Assembly: GCF_001654835.1 (NCBI RefSeq) | Contig: NZ_LXEP01000007.1 | Coordinates: 124,001 to 188,000 of the forward strand | DNA: 64,000 nt | Source: Buttiauxella gaviniae ATCC 51604 | Lineage (GTDB): Bacteria > Pseudomonadota > Gammaproteobacteria > Enterobacterales > Enterobacteriaceae | Reading direction: 5' to 3' | In this document: positions 8,045-18,878 of the stretch, piece by piece | Numbering within the stretch: the stretch's first letter is position 1 | Layout of the letters: every line of letters starts with the position of its first letter | Notes under the pieces: model-generated | What the model saw: the letters and a program-made list of their open reading frames with translations, nothing else | Told to the model about the DNA's origin: nothing | The model's database searches: none | Program-made: the position numbers and the translations under genes

Positions 8045-8998
8045 GTGCTGAATAAATTGATAACTGAAGAAGATATACGGTTGGATCAGAAAGTTCGCGC
8101 CGCGTGGATGTACTACATTGCCGGGCAAAACCAGAGCGAGATAGCCACCCAACTTGGTACTTCACGCCCGGTCGTTCAGCGCCTGCTAGCGGCTGCAAAA
8201 GAAGAAGGCATCGTTTCTATTGGGTTGAATCACCCTGTCGCCACTTGCCTGAATTACGCCCAGATGCTGAAAGAAAAATACGGCCTGATTGAATGCAATG
8301 TGGTACCCGCCTTTACCAGCGATATGACGCTCGACAGCGTTTCCTTCGGCTGTTATCAGCTGATGGAGAAATACCTGCGCAGCGATAACGAAAAAGTTAT
8401 CGGCATCGGCTCAGGGCTTACGTTGAAAAAGACCATCAAGCGGATTGATTTCGACAGCCCGAACACGCGCTGCGTGGCGTTAATCAGCGCCATGGATGCA
8501 GACGGGAAATGTAACTATTACGACGATGTGCCTTTGCTATTGGCAAGTAAAATCCAGGCCAATTATTACCAATGGCCCGCGCCACGCTACGCACAAACGT
8601 CCCTTGAGCACCAGATGTGGTGTTCGAATCGCCTATTTAATAATGTTTCAAATGTCGCCCTGCAAGCGGACGTTATTTTTGTCGGCATCGGCGCGCTCAA
8701 CCAGGAAAGCCCGATTTTCAAAGATGGGTTTATTACTTTTGAGCAGCTCGAAATGCTGACGCGGCAAGGTGCTATCGGCGAAGTTTTGGGGCGTTTTATT
8801 GATGAGAACGGCGATGTTGTCGAGAGCGATATAAACAATCTCATCACCAGCTATGATATTCGTCGCAGCGATTGCCCGCGCATTGCAGCGGCCTGTGGTG
8901 AAGATAAGCGCCCGGCGATTTTTTCAGCGCTCAAGGGCAAATGGATTAACGGCCTGGTCACCGATGAACACACTGCCCGCTGGCTGCTGACCCGCTAA
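8045..8998 (+). CDS. dalR: SorC/DeoR-type regulator of the arabinitol operon
   Basis: This 317-residue regulator has an N-terminal helix-turn-helix (QSEIATQLGTSRPVVQRLLA, about residues 30-49) and a C-terminal SorC-type sugar-binding domain (IGIGSGLTLKKTIKRI near 120; VGIGALNQESPIF near 220). The architecture matches DalR and other SorC-family pentitol regulators. It likely controls the divergent dalD operon in response to arabinitol or xylulose. The start is GTG at 8045 with a poor Shine-Dalgarno sequence, so the exact start is uncertain. Its stop lies 8 bases from the stop of the convergent rbtR gene, with no clear terminator between them. Confidence 0.88.
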   Translation: MLNKLITEEDIRLDQKVRAAWMYYIAGQNQSEIATQLGTSRPVVQRLLAAAKEEGIVSIGLNHPVATCLNYAQMLKEKYGLIECNVVPAFTSDMTLDSVSFGCYQLMEKYLRSDNEKVIGIGSGLTLKKTIKRIDFDSPNTRCVALISAMDADGKCNYYDDVPLLLASKIQANYYQWPAPRYAQTSLEHQMWCSNRLFNNVSNVALQADVIFVGIGALNQESPIFKDGFITFEQLEMLTRQGAIGEVLGRFIDENGDVVESDINNLITSYDIRRSDCPRIAAACGEDKRPAIFSALKGKWINGLVTDEHTARWLLTR

Positions 8999-9006
8999 TT
9001 AGGCGG

Positions 9007-10029
9007 TTACAATGGTGTTCCGCAACTAAGCGTGGGCGGAATTTCGATACATTGAATCTTCGTGTCGCCCGAATCAATGATTGAAAAAGCCGCTTCCAGC
9101 ATGGCCGGAACATCCTGCCTGATCATATCAATATCATGCCCAAGCAGCGGCACAAACGGGTCCCAGTCAAAACATCCCATCGGCGGCTGTCTCTCGCCTG
9201 TTTGTCCTCGCGCAGACAGCCACTGGACGACACCTTCCAGTGAAATGGTGGAGTTAACGAACAAACCGTAGAGGCCATCTTCTGGCGGCGTAAATTCCGC
9301 AAGCGTCTCCTGAACATGTTTTGGCGAATAACCATCGATATAAATGTTCTTCGCTGACACCACCAGCCCCGCTTCCTGATGGGCATCTCTAAACCCACGC
9401 AGGCGTTCACGTGTGTTGTGATCGTTGCGCCGCCCACCAACAAACGTCAGCGAAATTTTTTGCCCAAGGCGTTTTTCCGCATTGAGCAAAATACGCTCGG
9501 TAAGTAGCTTTGCGCCGCCATAGTTATCAGAAATAACCGACGGAGCCAGCGTGCCAGGTAAGTCGAGGTTTAAGGTATGGACGCCTGCCTGAGAGCATAG
9601 CTCGGAGATTTCATCAGGCCGGGTCGCCCCGGTGGCAATCACCCATTCCACCTGCCACGAAAGCATGGTGCGCACGGCGTCAATTTCCAGTTCTGGGTTA
9701 CGACGGGTGCAGGTAATGATCGGGAAAAGACCGCGTTCACGGGCCATCTCTTCAAATTTTTCAACGATTGAACCGAAATAACGGTTGTCGTATTTCGGCA
9801 CAATCATGCCAATAACCCGCGATTTTTCTTTGCGCAGCAAACTGGCCTGCCGGTTCACGGCGTAGCCCTGCTCCTGCGCGACTTGAGTGACCTTTTCCGC
9901 CAGTTTTGCGCTGATCCGGCGCTTCTTCCAGTTGCCGTTCAGAATTGCGCTTACCGCACTCGCTGAAACGCCTGTCAGTTCCGCCAAATCGTAAATGGTA
10001 ATTTTCTTCGTTTTCCTGGCGCGTATCAC
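9007..10029 (-). CDS. rbtR: LacI-family repressor of the ribitol operon
   Basis: This 340-residue repressor has the LacI helix-turn-helix and hinge at the N-terminus (TIYDLAELTGVSASAVSAIL, about residues 11-30) and a periplasmic-binding-protein-like effector domain (VIGMIVPKYDNRYFGSIVEK near 72). It is divergent from rbtD-rbtK with 122 bases between the starts, and a palindrome with a central CG lies in that gap. Klebsiella ribitol genes are controlled by a LacI-type RbtR, so the symbol is assigned by family and position. The inducer is expected to be ribulose or ribitol, by analogy. Confidence 0.85.
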   Translation of the reverse strand: MIRARKTKKITIYDLAELTGVSASAVSAILNGNWKKRRISAKLAEKVTQVAQEQGYAVNRQASLLRKEKSRVIGMIVPKYDNRYFGSIVEKFEEMARERGLFPIITCTRRNPELEIDAVRTMLSWQVEWVIATGATRPDEISELCSQAGVHTLNLDLPGTLAPSVISDNYGGAKLLTERILLNAEKRLGQKISLTFVGGRRNDHNTRERLRGFRDAHQEAGLVVSAKNIYIDGYSPKHVQETLAEFTPPEDGLYGLFVNSTISLEGVVQWLSARGQTGERQPPMGCFDWDPFVPLLGHDIDMIRQDVPAMLEAAFSIIDSGDTKIQCIEIPPTLSCGTPL

Positions 10030-10086
10030 AAATTTTTCTCTCCGTTTTTAATCATGCTTGCTGCAAATTTCATCTGGTGCTAAATC

Positions 10087-10104
10087 TGCTCTATCGATTG
10101 AGCA
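10087..10104. promoter_or_regulatory. Candidate RbtR operator
   Basis: TGCTCTATCGATTGAGCA is an 18-bp palindrome with a central CG and one mismatched pair. Its centre symmetry is that of LacI-family operators. It lies 48 bases before the rbtD start and between the two divergent genes, where a repressor could control both. Binding is inferred. Confidence 0.55.
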
Positions 10105-10151
10105 AAAATGATTACATCCCAAAATTCTGACCCACTGAAAAGGATTATAAA

Positions 10152-10901
10152 ATGAAAAACGCCGTACCCTCTATGAATAGCTCTCTTGACGGAAAAGTTG
10201 CTGCGATTACCGGTGCCGCTTCTGGTATTGGTCTTGAGTGTGCCAGAACTTTACTGGCTGCTGGCGCGAAAGTTGTGCTGATTGACCGCGACGGCGAAAA
10301 GCTGCAAAAACTGACCGCTGAAATGGGTGAAAATGCCTTTCCGCTGGTGGTCGATTTAATGCAACCACAGCAGGTCGACAATATTCTCGACGGCATTTTG
10401 AAACTCGCCGGGCGCCTGGATATCTTCCATGCCAACGCCGGGGCATATATTGGCGGCCCAATAGCTGAGGGCGATCCGGATGTCTGGGATCGCGTCCTCA
10501 ATCTCAATATTAATGCCGCATTCCGCAGTGTTCGCGCAGTTCTGCCTCATCTTATCGCACAGAAATCGGGTGATATCATCTTCACCAGTTCGATTGCAGG
10601 CGTGGTGCCTGTGATTTGGGAGCCGATTTATACCGCCTCAAAATTTGCCGTGCAGGCATTTGTTCACTCAACGCGTCGCCAGGTTGCGCAATATGGTGTG
10701 CGTGTGGGCGCAGTGTTGCCAGGCCCGGTGGTTACCGCTCTGCTCGATGACTGGCCGAAAGAAAAAATGGAAGAAGCGCTGGCAAACGGTAGCCTGATGC
10801 AGCCGATTGAAGTCGCTGAGTCCGTGCTGTTTATGGTCACCCGCAATAAAAATGTGACCGTCCGTGATTTGGTCATTCTGCCAAACAGCGTGGATTTGTA
10901 A
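10152..10901 (+). CDS. rbtD: Ribitol 2-dehydrogenase, SDR family
   Basis: This 249-residue short-chain dehydrogenase oxidises ribitol to D-ribulose with NAD. The cofactor motif [10 protein letters not shown] is near residue 20, [10 protein letters not shown] near 97, the catalytic Ser in FTSSIAG near 142 and the catalytic pair YTASK near 157. The C-terminal stretch [14 protein letters not shown] and the ending ILPNSVDL agree with remembered Klebsiella RbtD, as does the whole-length similarity. A GGAT ribosome binding site precedes the ATG. rbtK begins 14 bases downstream. One classical member of the ribitol gene set, rbtT, is missing here. Confidence 0.95.
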   Translation: MKNAVPSMNSSLDGKVAAITGAASGIGLECARTLLAAGAKVVLIDRDGEKLQKLTAEMGENAFPLVVDLMQPQQVDNILDGILKLAGRLDIFHANAGAYIGGPIAEGDPDVWDRVLNLNINAAFRSVRAVLPHLIAQKSGDIIFTSSIAGVVPVIWEPIYTASKFAVQAFVHSTRRQVAQYGVRVGAVLPGPVVTALLDDWPKEKMEEALANGSLMQPIEVAESVLFMVTRNKNVTVRDLVILPNSVDL

Positions 10902-10915
10902 TCCCAGGGGAACGG

Positions 10916-12544
10916 GTGACAAAGATGAGAAATGAAACTGTAGAGAAAAATACCATTATCGGCGTGGATGTCGGATCCGGAAGCGTGCGCGCCGGGATTT
11001 TCGATCTTTCAGGCCATTTACTTGCCCATGCGACGCAACCGATCACCACGTTTCGAAGCTCCGGTAAAAAAGTTGAGCAGTCGAGCAATGAAATCTGGCG
11101 GGCCGTGTGTCAGACCATTCGTGAAGTAGTAAGCGCTGCGGGTGTATTGCCTACGAGCGTCAGCGGCATTGGCTTTGATGCGACCTGTTCGTTAGTGGTG
11201 TTGGGGAAAGATGGCGCGCCGCTGCCCGTAAATGATGCGAACGAAGCCGAACGCAATATTATTGTCTGGATGGATCACCGCGCCACCGAACAGGCCGAAC
11301 GCATTAACCAGACGCAGCATCCAGTTTTACAGTACGTCGGCGGCAAAATTTCACCGGAAATGGAAACGCCAAAAATCCTCTGGCTGAAAGAGAATCGTCG
11401 GGAGATTTACGACAACGCCTGGCAATTCTTTGATCTGGCGGATTTTCTTACCTGGCGTTCCACGGGCGATCTGGCACGATCGACCTGCACCGTGACCTGC
11501 AAATGGACCTATCTGTCCCATGAAAAACGTTGGGATCCAGATTATTTCCGCACCATTGGGCTTGATGAACTGGCACAGGAAGATTTTTTACGAATCGGCC
11601 AGGAGATCAAAGAACCGGGCACGCCATGCGGCCAAGGCCTAAGTGCCGCAGCAGCGGACGAGATGGGTTTACTGGTTGGGACACCTGTTGCTATCGGCAT
11701 GATTGACGCCCACGCCGGGGGCATCGGAACTGCGGGTGTCGACAAAGGCGCTTTGCATAATCTGGCGTGGGTGTTTGGTACTTCCGCCTGCACGATGACT
11801 TCCACGCAAGATCCCGTTTACATTCCAGGCGTCTGGGGGCCGTACTACAGTGCAATGGTTCCGGGAATGTGGCTAAGCGAAGGCGGCCAAAGTGCTGCGG
11901 GTGCGGCAATCGATCAGCTTGTCACTTTCCATCCTGCGGCGGCGGAAGCCAAAAAACAGGCGCAAGCGCTTGATGTGCCGCTACCGGTTTACCTTGCGGA
12001 TTTGGCGCTGGCTAAAATCACCGATCCTTCCCGCGCGATAGAAATGGCTCGCGGCCTGCATGTGGTGCCAGAGTTTTTAGGCAACCGCGCGCCGTTTGCC
12101 GATCCGCAAGCTAAAGCTGTTATTGCCGGGTTAGGTATGGAGCGTGACCTGGATAACCTGATTGCCCTGTATGTCGCCGGGCTGTGCGGGATTGGCTATG
12201 GCCTGCGCCAAATTGTTGATGCGCAGCGTCAGCAAGGCGTAAAGACCGATAAAATTGTGATTAGCGGTGGCGCAGGCCAGCACCCGCTGGTGCGTCAGTT
12301 GCTGGCAGATGCCTGCGATTTGCCGATCATCACCACAAAATGCAGCGAGCCGGTACTGCTGGGGTCAGCCATTCTGGGAGCCGTTGCCGGAAAAGTGGCG
12401 TCAACCGTACAAGAGGCCATGGCCTCCATGACGCAATTAGACAGGCAATTTGAACCGCAAGAGGCGTATCGCCAGACACACCACGCCCGCTATGAAAGTT
12501 ATAAACTTTTGCAGCAGACCGCTAAGGCGATTCGGGATAACTGA
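10916..12544 (+). CDS. rbtK: D-ribulokinase of the ribitol operon
   Basis: This 542-residue FGGY kinase phosphorylates D-ribulose to D-ribulose 5-phosphate. IIGVDVGSGSVRAGIFDLSG at the N-terminus is the phosphate-1 motif. VWMDHRATEQAERIN, GGKISPEMETPKILWLKEN and the FGTSACTM segment belong to the ribulokinase branch (FGGY-AI/RbtK type) rather than xylulokinase. The C-terminal ISGGAGQHPLVRQLLADAC is the FGGY signature. The start is GTG at 10916 behind AGGGGAA; an in-frame ATG at 10925 is the alternative. It follows rbtD by 14 bases and ends the pentitol island before a strong hairpin. Confidence 0.93.
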   Translation: MTKMRNETVEKNTIIGVDVGSGSVRAGIFDLSGHLLAHATQPITTFRSSGKKVEQSSNEIWRAVCQTIREVVSAAGVLPTSVSGIGFDATCSLVVLGKDGAPLPVNDANEAERNIIVWMDHRATEQAERINQTQHPVLQYVGGKISPEMETPKILWLKENRREIYDNAWQFFDLADFLTWRSTGDLARSTCTVTCKWTYLSHEKRWDPDYFRTIGLDELAQEDFLRIGQEIKEPGTPCGQGLSAAAADEMGLLVGTPVAIGMIDAHAGGIGTAGVDKGALHNLAWVFGTSACTMTSTQDPVYIPGVWGPYYSAMVPGMWLSEGGQSAAGAAIDQLVTFHPAAAEAKKQAQALDVPLPVYLADLALAKITDPSRAIEMARGLHVVPEFLGNRAPFADPQAKAVIAGLGMERDLDNLIALYVAGLCGIGYGLRQIVDAQRQQGVKTDKIVISGGAGQHPLVRQLLADACDLPIITTKCSEPVLLGSAILGAVAGKVASTVQEAMASMTQLDRQFEPQEAYRQTHHARYESYKLLQQTAKAIRDN

Positions 12545-12568
12545 TTGAGTGCTGATTTAGTACAGATA

Positions 12569-12599
12569 CCCGCCCCGGATAAACATTCTCCGGGGCGGG
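12569..12599. terminator. Strong hairpin between convergent rbtK and yfcD
   Basis: CCCGCCCCGGA (12569-12579) and TCCGGGGCGGG (12589-12599) form an 11-bp GC-rich stem with a 9-base loop. It lies between the rbtK and yfcD stops. No T-run follows on either strand, so it may work as a transcript-end stabiliser. Confidence 0.55.
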
Positions 12600-12614
12600 C
12601 TGACGCGAGATGAA

Positions 12615-13160
12615 TTACTCAGTCGCAGCAGCGTGCTGAGATTCATTCTTCGCATTGCGGGTCATCCACAACGCCAGTGCTTTAAGAGAGTCCGGCGTAA
12701 AGTCGTCACAGCGAGCTGTAATCTCTTCTGGCGACATCCAGCATACTTCGCTGACTTCTTCTTCCTGCAACGCAAACGGGCCATGAGAAACGCAGCTAAA
12801 CAGGCTTCCCCATACGCGGCAGTTGGTGTCCTCAAAGTAGAACTGACCATGCTCGGCAAATGGCACACCGGCAATACCCAACTCCTCTTCAGCTTCACGA
12901 CGTGCTGAGTCCAGCAGTTGTTCATCCGCCTGGACTACGCCACCAGCGGTAGCATCCAGCATGCCCGGCATAAAATCTTTGGTTTCGGTACGACGCTGCA
13001 CCAAAATCTTCCCCATACCATCATGCACAACGATATAAGTCGCGCGATGGCGCAAACGCTGCGCGCGCATTTGCTCGCGGCTTGCTTGCGCGATTACTTC
13101 ATTGTCTTCATTGACAATATCTACCCATTCCATGCCAACAAAATGACTCTGTTCCGCCAT
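12615..13160 (-). CDS. yfcD: Nudix hydrolase YfcD
   Basis: This 181-residue hydrolase has an IPP-isomerase-like Nudix fold. The Nudix box fits GX5EX7REUXEEXGU exactly, beginning GVVQADE and ending REAEEELGI, near residues 85-107. Its role in E. coli is not well defined; a diphosphate substrate is expected. The ATG at 13160 matches the E. coli start region (then EWVDIVNE). Longer in-frame starts upstream would run into the yfcE end. It is the first backbone gene after the pentitol island, and yfcE lies 55 bases upstream in the same direction. Confidence 0.92.
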   Translation of the reverse strand: MAEQSHFVGMEWVDIVNEDNEVIAQASREQMRAQRLRHRATYIVVHDGMGKILVQRRTETKDFMPGMLDATAGGVVQADEQLLDSARREAEEELGIAGVPFAEHGQFYFEDTNCRVWGSLFSCVSHGPFALQEEEVSEVCWMSPEEITARCDDFTPDSLKALALWMTRNAKNESQHAAATE

Positions 13161-13215
13161 TGGGGAAACCTTATTCAGGGCGCTCTTTGGCGCGTTATGT
13201 TCAACAAGCGGTAAG

Positions 13216-13767
13216 TTACGGGGTAATCTCGACCTGTGCAATAACCCCAGCGTTATTCAGTGCGTGAACGCTCAGAACACCGTCGTTTAGCATGCCGTAA
13301 CTCGCTTCAAAGCCGCCTTTAGGGATACTCACCGAGCCCGGATTAAAGAGATAGACAGTGTCTTGCTTCTCAGCCAGTGGAAGATGAGTATGACCAAAAA
13401 CCAAAACATCGTTTTCTGCCAGTGGTGGCAATTTATCCGGGTTATACAGGTGACCGTGCGTCACAAATAAACGCTGGTCCTCCATCAATATTTGTTGCCA
13501 GGGTGCAGTAATCGGAAAATGAAGCAGCATCTGGTCAACTTCACTGTCACAGTTACCACGAACCGCGATAATTCTGTCTGCAATGCTGTTGAAGCACTCT
13601 GCAACAGCGCCAGGATTGTAGCCCACCGGTAGCGCATTTCGCGGCCCATGATTCAGCACATCACCCAGCAATATTAACCATTTAGCACCACTGCGCTCAA
13701 AATGCGTCAGCACCTGCTCTGTTGCGGGTAACGATCCGTGAATATCCGAGGCAAACATCAGCTTCAT
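13216..13767 (-). CDS. yfcE: Phosphodiesterase YfcE
   Basis: This 183-residue calcineurin-like metallophosphoesterase carries the metal ligands ASDIHG near residue 6, [12 protein letters not shown] near 35, RGNCDSEVD near 73 and FGHTHLP near 125. E. coli YfcE is a manganese-dependent phosphodiesterase active on model substrates, and its natural substrate is unknown. The length equals the E. coli protein. It is followed by yfcD on the minus strand. Confidence 0.94.
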   Translation of the reverse strand: MKLMFASDIHGSLPATEQVLTHFERSGAKWLILLGDVLNHGPRNALPVGYNPGAVAECFNSIADRIIAVRGNCDSEVDQMLLHFPITAPWQQILMEDQRLFVTHGHLYNPDKLPPLAENDVLVFGHTHLPLAEKQDTVYLFNPGSVSIPKGGFEASYGMLNDGVLSVHALNNAGVIAQVEITP

Positions 13768-13823
13768 AAAGCCCTATTCCTGTTAATGGTAAGCGGAATT
13801 ATCATAGCGAATTATGGGGCTAA

Positions 13824-14495
<672 letters not shown>

Positions 14496-14619
14496 CTATT
14501 GAACATATAGCGGAAAATGGCAACTGTCACCTGAGCAAACCTCATCTACGAAGCACTTTTTCCAAAAAGTCTATACTCCATAGGTTTAAGAAAAATACTG
14601 ATATCAGGATGGGAATGAC

Positions 14620-15249
14620 ATGATTGACCTCTACTACGCACCGACACCAAACGGCCATAAAATCACGCTATTTCTGGAAGAGACGGGCCTGGACTACGCC
14701 ATTCATCGTATTGATATTGGCAAAGGAGATCAGTTTCAGCCTGCCTTTTTAGCAATTTCTCCGAACAATAAAATTCCGGCGATTATCGACAACCACCCTT
14801 TGGATGGCGGCGGCCCACTAAGCTTGTTTGAATCCGGTGAAATCCTGCTGTATTTAGCGGAAAAGACCAACGAGCTATTAAGCAAAGACCTGCGCGAACG
14901 TGTCCACACCCTGCAATGGCTATTCTGGCAAGTGGGTGGCTTTGGCCCAATGCTTGGTCAGAATCATCACTTTAACCACTTCGCCCCACAGCCCGTACCC
15001 TACGCCATTGAGCGTTACCAGGTTGAAACCCAACGCTTGTACGGCGTTCTGAATAAGCAGCTTGAGAAAACTCCATGGCTGGGCGGTAACGAATACAGCA
15101 TTGCTGATATTGCGACTTATCCATGGACGGTTTCCCATGAACGCCAACGCATCAATCTGGCGCACTTCCCTGCCGTTCAAAATTGGTTTGAGCGTATCCG
15201 CTCGCGCCCGGCAACCGAACGCGCCTATGAGAAAGCGCAGCAAAACTAA
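14620..15249 (+). CDS. yfcG: Disulfide-bond oxidoreductase / glutathione transferase YfcG
   Basis: This 209-residue Nu-class glutathione transferase begins IDLYYAPTPNGHKITLFLEE. The Thr/Asn residues at positions 8-10 replace the usual catalytic Tyr or Ser of other classes, as in E. coli YfcG. FESGEILLYLAEK is the glutathione-binding segment. E. coli YfcG reduces disulfides with bound glutathione. AGGATGGGAATGAC precedes the ATG. The gene is divergent from yfcF, with about 150 bases of control region between them. Confidence 0.94.
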   Translation: MIDLYYAPTPNGHKITLFLEETGLDYAIHRIDIGKGDQFQPAFLAISPNNKIPAIIDNHPLDGGGPLSLFESGEILLYLAEKTNELLSKDLRERVHTLQWLFWQVGGFGPMLGQNHHFNHFAPQPVPYAIERYQVETQRLYGVLNKQLEKTPWLGGNEYSIADIATYPWTVSHERQRINLAHFPAVQNWFERIRSRPATERAYEKAQQN

Positions 15250-15341
15250 ACCCTGCGCGCCCGACATGGCGCGCAATTTTTTTCCTCATCTAATTTGGGT
15301 ATAGTCTGCGATGGAAAATAACTACATGGAGCACACCTGCA

Positions 15342-15707
15342 ATGTCCCCACAACCAGACGCGATTATTCGAATCAAAAATTTACGCCTGCGCACTTTCAT
15401 TGGGATCAAAGAAGAAGAAATTGCCAATCGCCAGGATATTGTCATTAACGTCGCCATTCATTACCCAGCGGACAAAGCCCGCGCCAGTGAAGATATCAAC
15501 GACGCGCTGAATTACCGCACTATCACTAAACAAATCATCCAGTTGGTCGAGAACCATCGCTTCTCATTATTGGAAAAATTAACTCAGGATGTGCTCGACA
15601 TCGCATGCGACCATCCGTGGGTATCTTATGCTGAAGTAGAAATCGATAAACTTCACGCGCTGCGGTATGCCGACTCGGTATCAATGACCATGAGTTGGTG
15701 CAAGTAA
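15342..15707 (+). CDS. folX: Dihydroneopterin triphosphate 2'-epimerase
   Basis: This 121-residue tunnelling-fold enzyme converts 7,8-dihydroneopterin triphosphate to the monapterin form, for tetrahydromonapterin synthesis. The N-terminal [18 protein letters not shown] and [15 protein letters not shown], with the conserved catalytic Tyr and Glu/Lys region ([19 protein letters not shown]), match FolX rather than FolB. yfcH follows 22 bases downstream on the same transcript. Confidence 0.94.
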   Translation: MSPQPDAIIRIKNLRLRTFIGIKEEEIANRQDIVINVAIHYPADKARASEDINDALNYRTITKQIIQLVENHRFSLLEKLTQDVLDIACDHPWVSYAEVEIDKLHALRYADSVSMTMSWCK

Positions 15708-15729
15708 GCGCAATCAACTGGAGACGAGC

Positions 15730-16623
15730 ATGCAGATACTGATTACCGGCGGAACCGGTTTGATTGGCAGCCATCTGGTACCACGCTTGCTGGAAGTAGG
15801 GCATGATGTCACGGTCGTCACCAGAAATCCCGACAAAGCGCGAACGCTTTTTGACCCCAAAGTCACATTCTGGAAAAGGTTGAACGACCATCAGAATCTT
15901 GATGGATTCGATGCGGTGATCAATCTTGCAGGCGAACCGATTGCCGATAAACGCTGGACCGAGTCGCAAAAACAGCGCTTGTGCCAAAGCCGCTGGCAAA
16001 TCACCGAACGCCTGGTTGAGATGTTTAAAGCAAGTCAGACGCCGCCATCGGTGTTTATTTCCGGTTCTGCCGCAGGGTATTACGGCGATCTCGGTGAAGT
16101 GGTGATTAACGAAGATGAACCGCCACACAACGAATTTACCCATAAGCTGTGTGCCCGTTGGGAGCAAATTGCCTGTGGTGCGCAGAGCGAGCACACGCGA
16201 GTCTGCCTGCTGCGTACCGGCGTAGTGTTAGCCCCCAAAGGCGGGATTCTGGCAAAACTGCTGCCGATATTTCGTTTAGGTTTGGGTGGGCCAATGGGTG
16301 ATGGGCGGCAATATCTGGCGTGGATTCATATCGACGATATGGTGAACGGCATTTTGTGGCTGTTGGATAACGACCTGCGCGGGCCGTTTAACTTGGTTTC
16401 GCCCTATCCGGTTCGTAACGAACAGTTCTCTCATGCTCTCGGCCATGTACTGAATCGCCCGGCATTTATACGCGCACCTGCAACAGCCGTCAGAATGATG
16501 ATGGGTGAATCGTCGGTGTTGGTATTAGGCGGGCAACGCGCGTTGCCAAAGCGGCTCGAAGAATCCGGGTTTGGCTTCCGTTGGTATGATCTGGAAGAGG
16601 CACTGGGGGATGTAGTGCGTTAA
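15730..16623 (+). CDS. yfcH: Epimerase-like SDR protein YfcH
   Basis: This 297-residue atypical short-chain dehydrogenase begins with the nucleotide-binding motif [32 protein letters not shown] near residue 67 and [13 protein letters not shown] near 114 mark the TIGR01777 group; the usual YxxxK pair is not conserved in the classic form. Its biochemical role is unknown. It shares a transcript with folX and ends at a terminator facing hisP. Confidence 0.93.
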   Translation: MQILITGGTGLIGSHLVPRLLEVGHDVTVVTRNPDKARTLFDPKVTFWKRLNDHQNLDGFDAVINLAGEPIADKRWTESQKQRLCQSRWQITERLVEMFKASQTPPSVFISGSAAGYYGDLGEVVINEDEPPHNEFTHKLCARWEQIACGAQSEHTRVCLLRTGVVLAPKGGILAKLLPIFRLGLGGPMGDGRQYLAWIHIDDMVNGILWLLDNDLRGPFNLVSPYPVRNEQFSHALGHVLNRPAFIRAPATAVRMMMGESSVLVLGGQRALPKRLEESGFGFRWYDLEEALGDVVR

Positions 16624-16628
16624 TATTC

Positions 16629-16653
16629 AAGTCCCGCCGCAACGGCGGGACTT
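16629..16653. terminator. Bidirectional terminator between yfcH and hisP
   Basis: AAGTCCCGCCG (16629-16639) and CGGCGGGACTT (16643-16653) form an 11-bp stem with a 3-base loop. It lies between two convergent stops. A short T/A-rich flank is present on both sides. Confidence 0.7.
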
Positions 16654-16659
16654 TCAGTA

Positions 16660-17433
16660 TTATTTCAACGAGCCCGACAAAAACTGCTGCAAACGGGCGC
16701 TTTTCGGGTTCCCGAATAACTCCTCCGGCGTCCCCTCTTCCTCGATTAAGCCCTGATGCAAGAAAATTACATGGTTGGAAACGTGGCGCGCAAAATCCAT
16801 CTCGTGCGTGACCACTACCATCGTTTTCCCCTCTTCGGCCAGTTTCTGCATAATACGCAGCACTTCGCCTACCAGTTCAGGATCAAGCGCAGAAGTCGGT
16901 TCATCGAACAACAACACTTCAGGTTCCATCGCCAGTGCGCGGGCGATAGAAACACGCTGCTGCTGGCCGCCGGAAAGATGCACCGGGTATTTAATCTGCT
17001 GGCGCTCGTCGATACCCACTTTCGCCAGATACTTAATCGCACGCTCTTTCGCTTCTTGCTTGCTCAGACCCAGCACCTGAATCGGCGCTTCCATGACGTT
17101 TTCCAGCACCGTCATGTGGCTCCACAAGTTGAAATGTTGGAACACCATCGTCAGGCGTGTACGTAGCAAACGGAGTTGATTTTTATCGGCAACTTTCAGC
17201 TGCCCATCGGTATCGCGCACCAGGTTAATATTCTGGTTATTGACAACAATCGTCCCTTCACTCGGTTTTTCGAGGAAGTTAATGCAACGCAAAAAGGTAC
17301 TTTTTCCTGAGCCCGATGAACCAATGATGCTTATCACATCACCAGCATTAGCCTGTAAAGAAACGCCTTTGAGCACTTCATGTTGGCCATAGCGCTTGTG
17401 CAGGTCGGTAACGCTTAATTTTTTATCAGTCAT
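16660..17433 (-). CDS. hisP: Histidine/lysine/arginine/ornithine ABC transporter ATPase
   Basis: This 257-residue ATPase of the HisQMP2 importer has Walker [11 protein letters not shown] near residue 37, signature LSGGQQQR near 154, Walker [15 protein letters not shown] near 175 and the switch histidine in VVTHEMDF. It powers uptake of amino acids delivered by HisJ or ArgT. The gene begins 10 bases after hisM and is the last of hisJQMP. Confidence 0.97.
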   Translation of the reverse strand: MTDKKLSVTDLHKRYGQHEVLKGVSLQANAGDVISIIGSSGSGKSTFLRCINFLEKPSEGTIVVNNQNINLVRDTDGQLKVADKNQLRLLRTRLTMVFQHFNLWSHMTVLENVMEAPIQVLGLSKQEAKERAIKYLAKVGIDERQQIKYPVHLSGGQQQRVSIARALAMEPEVLLFDEPTSALDPELVGEVLRIMQKLAEEGKTMVVVTHEMDFARHVSNHVIFLHQGLIEEEGTPEELFGNPKSARLQQFLSGSLK

Positions 17434-17443
17434 CGTTGAACAC

Positions 17444-18160
17444 TCAATGTGTTGAGCTTGGTTTAATATGCTGCAACCAGCGTTGCTCAGCCTTACGGAA
17501 CAATCTAATCAGCACATAAGAAATACACAGATACAGCACTGCTGCAATCCCAAAAGCGGTAAACGGCTGGTAGGTTGCGGAGTTGATATCGCGGGCGATT
17601 TTCAGCAAATCCGGCACCGTGGCGGTAAACGCCAGTGCTGTGGAGTGCAGCATCAAAATCACTTCGTTGCTGTATGCAGGCAGCGCGATACGCAGCGCAG
17701 AAGGCAAAATAATGCAGCGGTACATTTTGAATGGCGAGAAGCCATATGCGCGCCCGGCTTCAATTTCACCATGCGGTACAGCACGGATAGCCCCGGCAAA
17801 GATTTCGGTGGTGTACGCACAAGTATTCAGCGTCAGCGCCAGCACCGTACAGTTCAGGCCGCTGCGGAAAAACTCATTGAGCAGCACAGTGCCTTTCACC
17901 ACTTCCAGTGTGTACATGCCGGAGTAGAACACCAGCAACTGCACATACAGCGGTGTGCCACGGAAAATGTAGGTGAACAGCCAGATTGGGAAGGCGATAA
18001 ATTTGTTGCTTGAGACGCGGCCAATGGCCAGAAACAGCGCCATAATCCCGCCCATCACCACCGAGGAAATCAACAACCACAGCGTAATGGCAACCCCTGT
18101 AAACCGATAGCCATCAGTCCACAGCAGCGCCTTCCAATATTCGTGGAAAATATCCATCAT
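17444..18160 (-). CDS. hisM: Histidine transport permease HisM
   Basis: This 238-residue inner-membrane permease subunit has about five membrane segments. It pairs with HisQ and two HisP. The cytoplasmic coupling loop [20 protein letters not shown] is the EAA motif typical of amino-acid ABC permeases. Its start overlaps the hisQ stop by 4 bases (ATGA), which implies coupled translation. Confidence 0.96.
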   Translation of the reverse strand: MMDIFHEYWKALLWTDGYRFTGVAITLWLLISSVVMGGIMALFLAIGRVSSNKFIAFPIWLFTYIFRGTPLYVQLLVFYSGMYTLEVVKGTVLLNEFFRSGLNCTVLALTLNTCAYTTEIFAGAIRAVPHGEIEAGRAYGFSPFKMYRCIILPSALRIALPAYSNEVILMLHSTALAFTATVPDLLKIARDINSATYQPFTAFGIAAVLYLCISYVLIRLFRKAEQRWLQHIKPSSTH

Positions 18161-18843
18161 AGCTCAGCCCTCTTCACGCCAACCGAGTAACGGCGTTCAA
18201 GCCAGAGCAACACACCATTCGATACCGTGGTAAAGAACAGGTAAATGATCCCGGCAACAATCGCAAAGTAGAACGGCTGCCAGGTGCTTTTCCCGGCAAG
18301 CTGCGTGGCTTTCACCACATCTTCCAGCCCTAACAAAGAGACCAGCGCGGTAGCTTTTAAAATAACCTGCCAGTTGTTACCAATGCCCGGTAGCGCGTAG
18401 CGCATCATGGCCGGGAAGAGAATGCGGCGGAAAGTTTGCGAACCGGTAAAACCAAAAGCAGTTGCCGCTTCAATGTGCCCTCTCGGAACAGCCATAAAAG
18501 CACCGCGGAAAGTTTCGGTAAAATAGGCACCGTAGATAAAACCGAGCGTAATGATACCGGCAACCATGGGGTCAATATCAAACTGAGCAACGCCAAGCGA
18601 GTCGGTTAACACATTGAGCGCCATTTGCAGGCCATAGAAAATCAGCAGCATCAGCACAAGATCGGGCACGCCGCGAATCAGCGTGGTGTAGCCTTCAAAC
18701 AGAATGGCTAACGGGCGATTTTTGGACAACTTGGCACCAGCTCCCGCCAGGCCAATAATAACGGCGAGGATAACGGAGCTTAGCGCCAGTTCCAGCGTGA
18801 CGACAGCCCCTTTAAAAATGACTTCTGAAAAACCGTACAGCAT
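18157..18843 (-). CDS. hisQ: Histidine transport permease HisQ
   Basis: This 228-residue membrane subunit has five predicted membrane helices and the EAA loop EAATAFGFTGSQTFRRILFP near residue 140. It forms the translocation path with HisM. It is separated from hisJ by 74 bases containing a GC-rich hairpin, which fits the known lower expression of membrane subunits relative to the binding protein. Confidence 0.96.
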   Translation of the reverse strand: MLYGFSEVIFKGAVVTLELALSSVILAVIIGLAGAGAKLSKNRPLAILFEGYTTLIRGVPDLVLMLLIFYGLQMALNVLTDSLGVAQFDIDPMVAGIITLGFIYGAYFTETFRGAFMAVPRGHIEAATAFGFTGSQTFRRILFPAMMRYALPGIGNNWQVILKATALVSLLGLEDVVKATQLAGKSTWQPFYFAIVAGIIYLFFTTVSNGVLLWLERRYSVGVKRAEL

Positions 18844-18878
18844 GGTGCGTATCCTGTCGTCAGTGTCTGCACAAACTT

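Noticed and set aside
15535-16194. Long open frame on the minus strand opposite folX/yfcH
   Set aside because: It crosses two well-supported genes and reads as composition bias, without family features.
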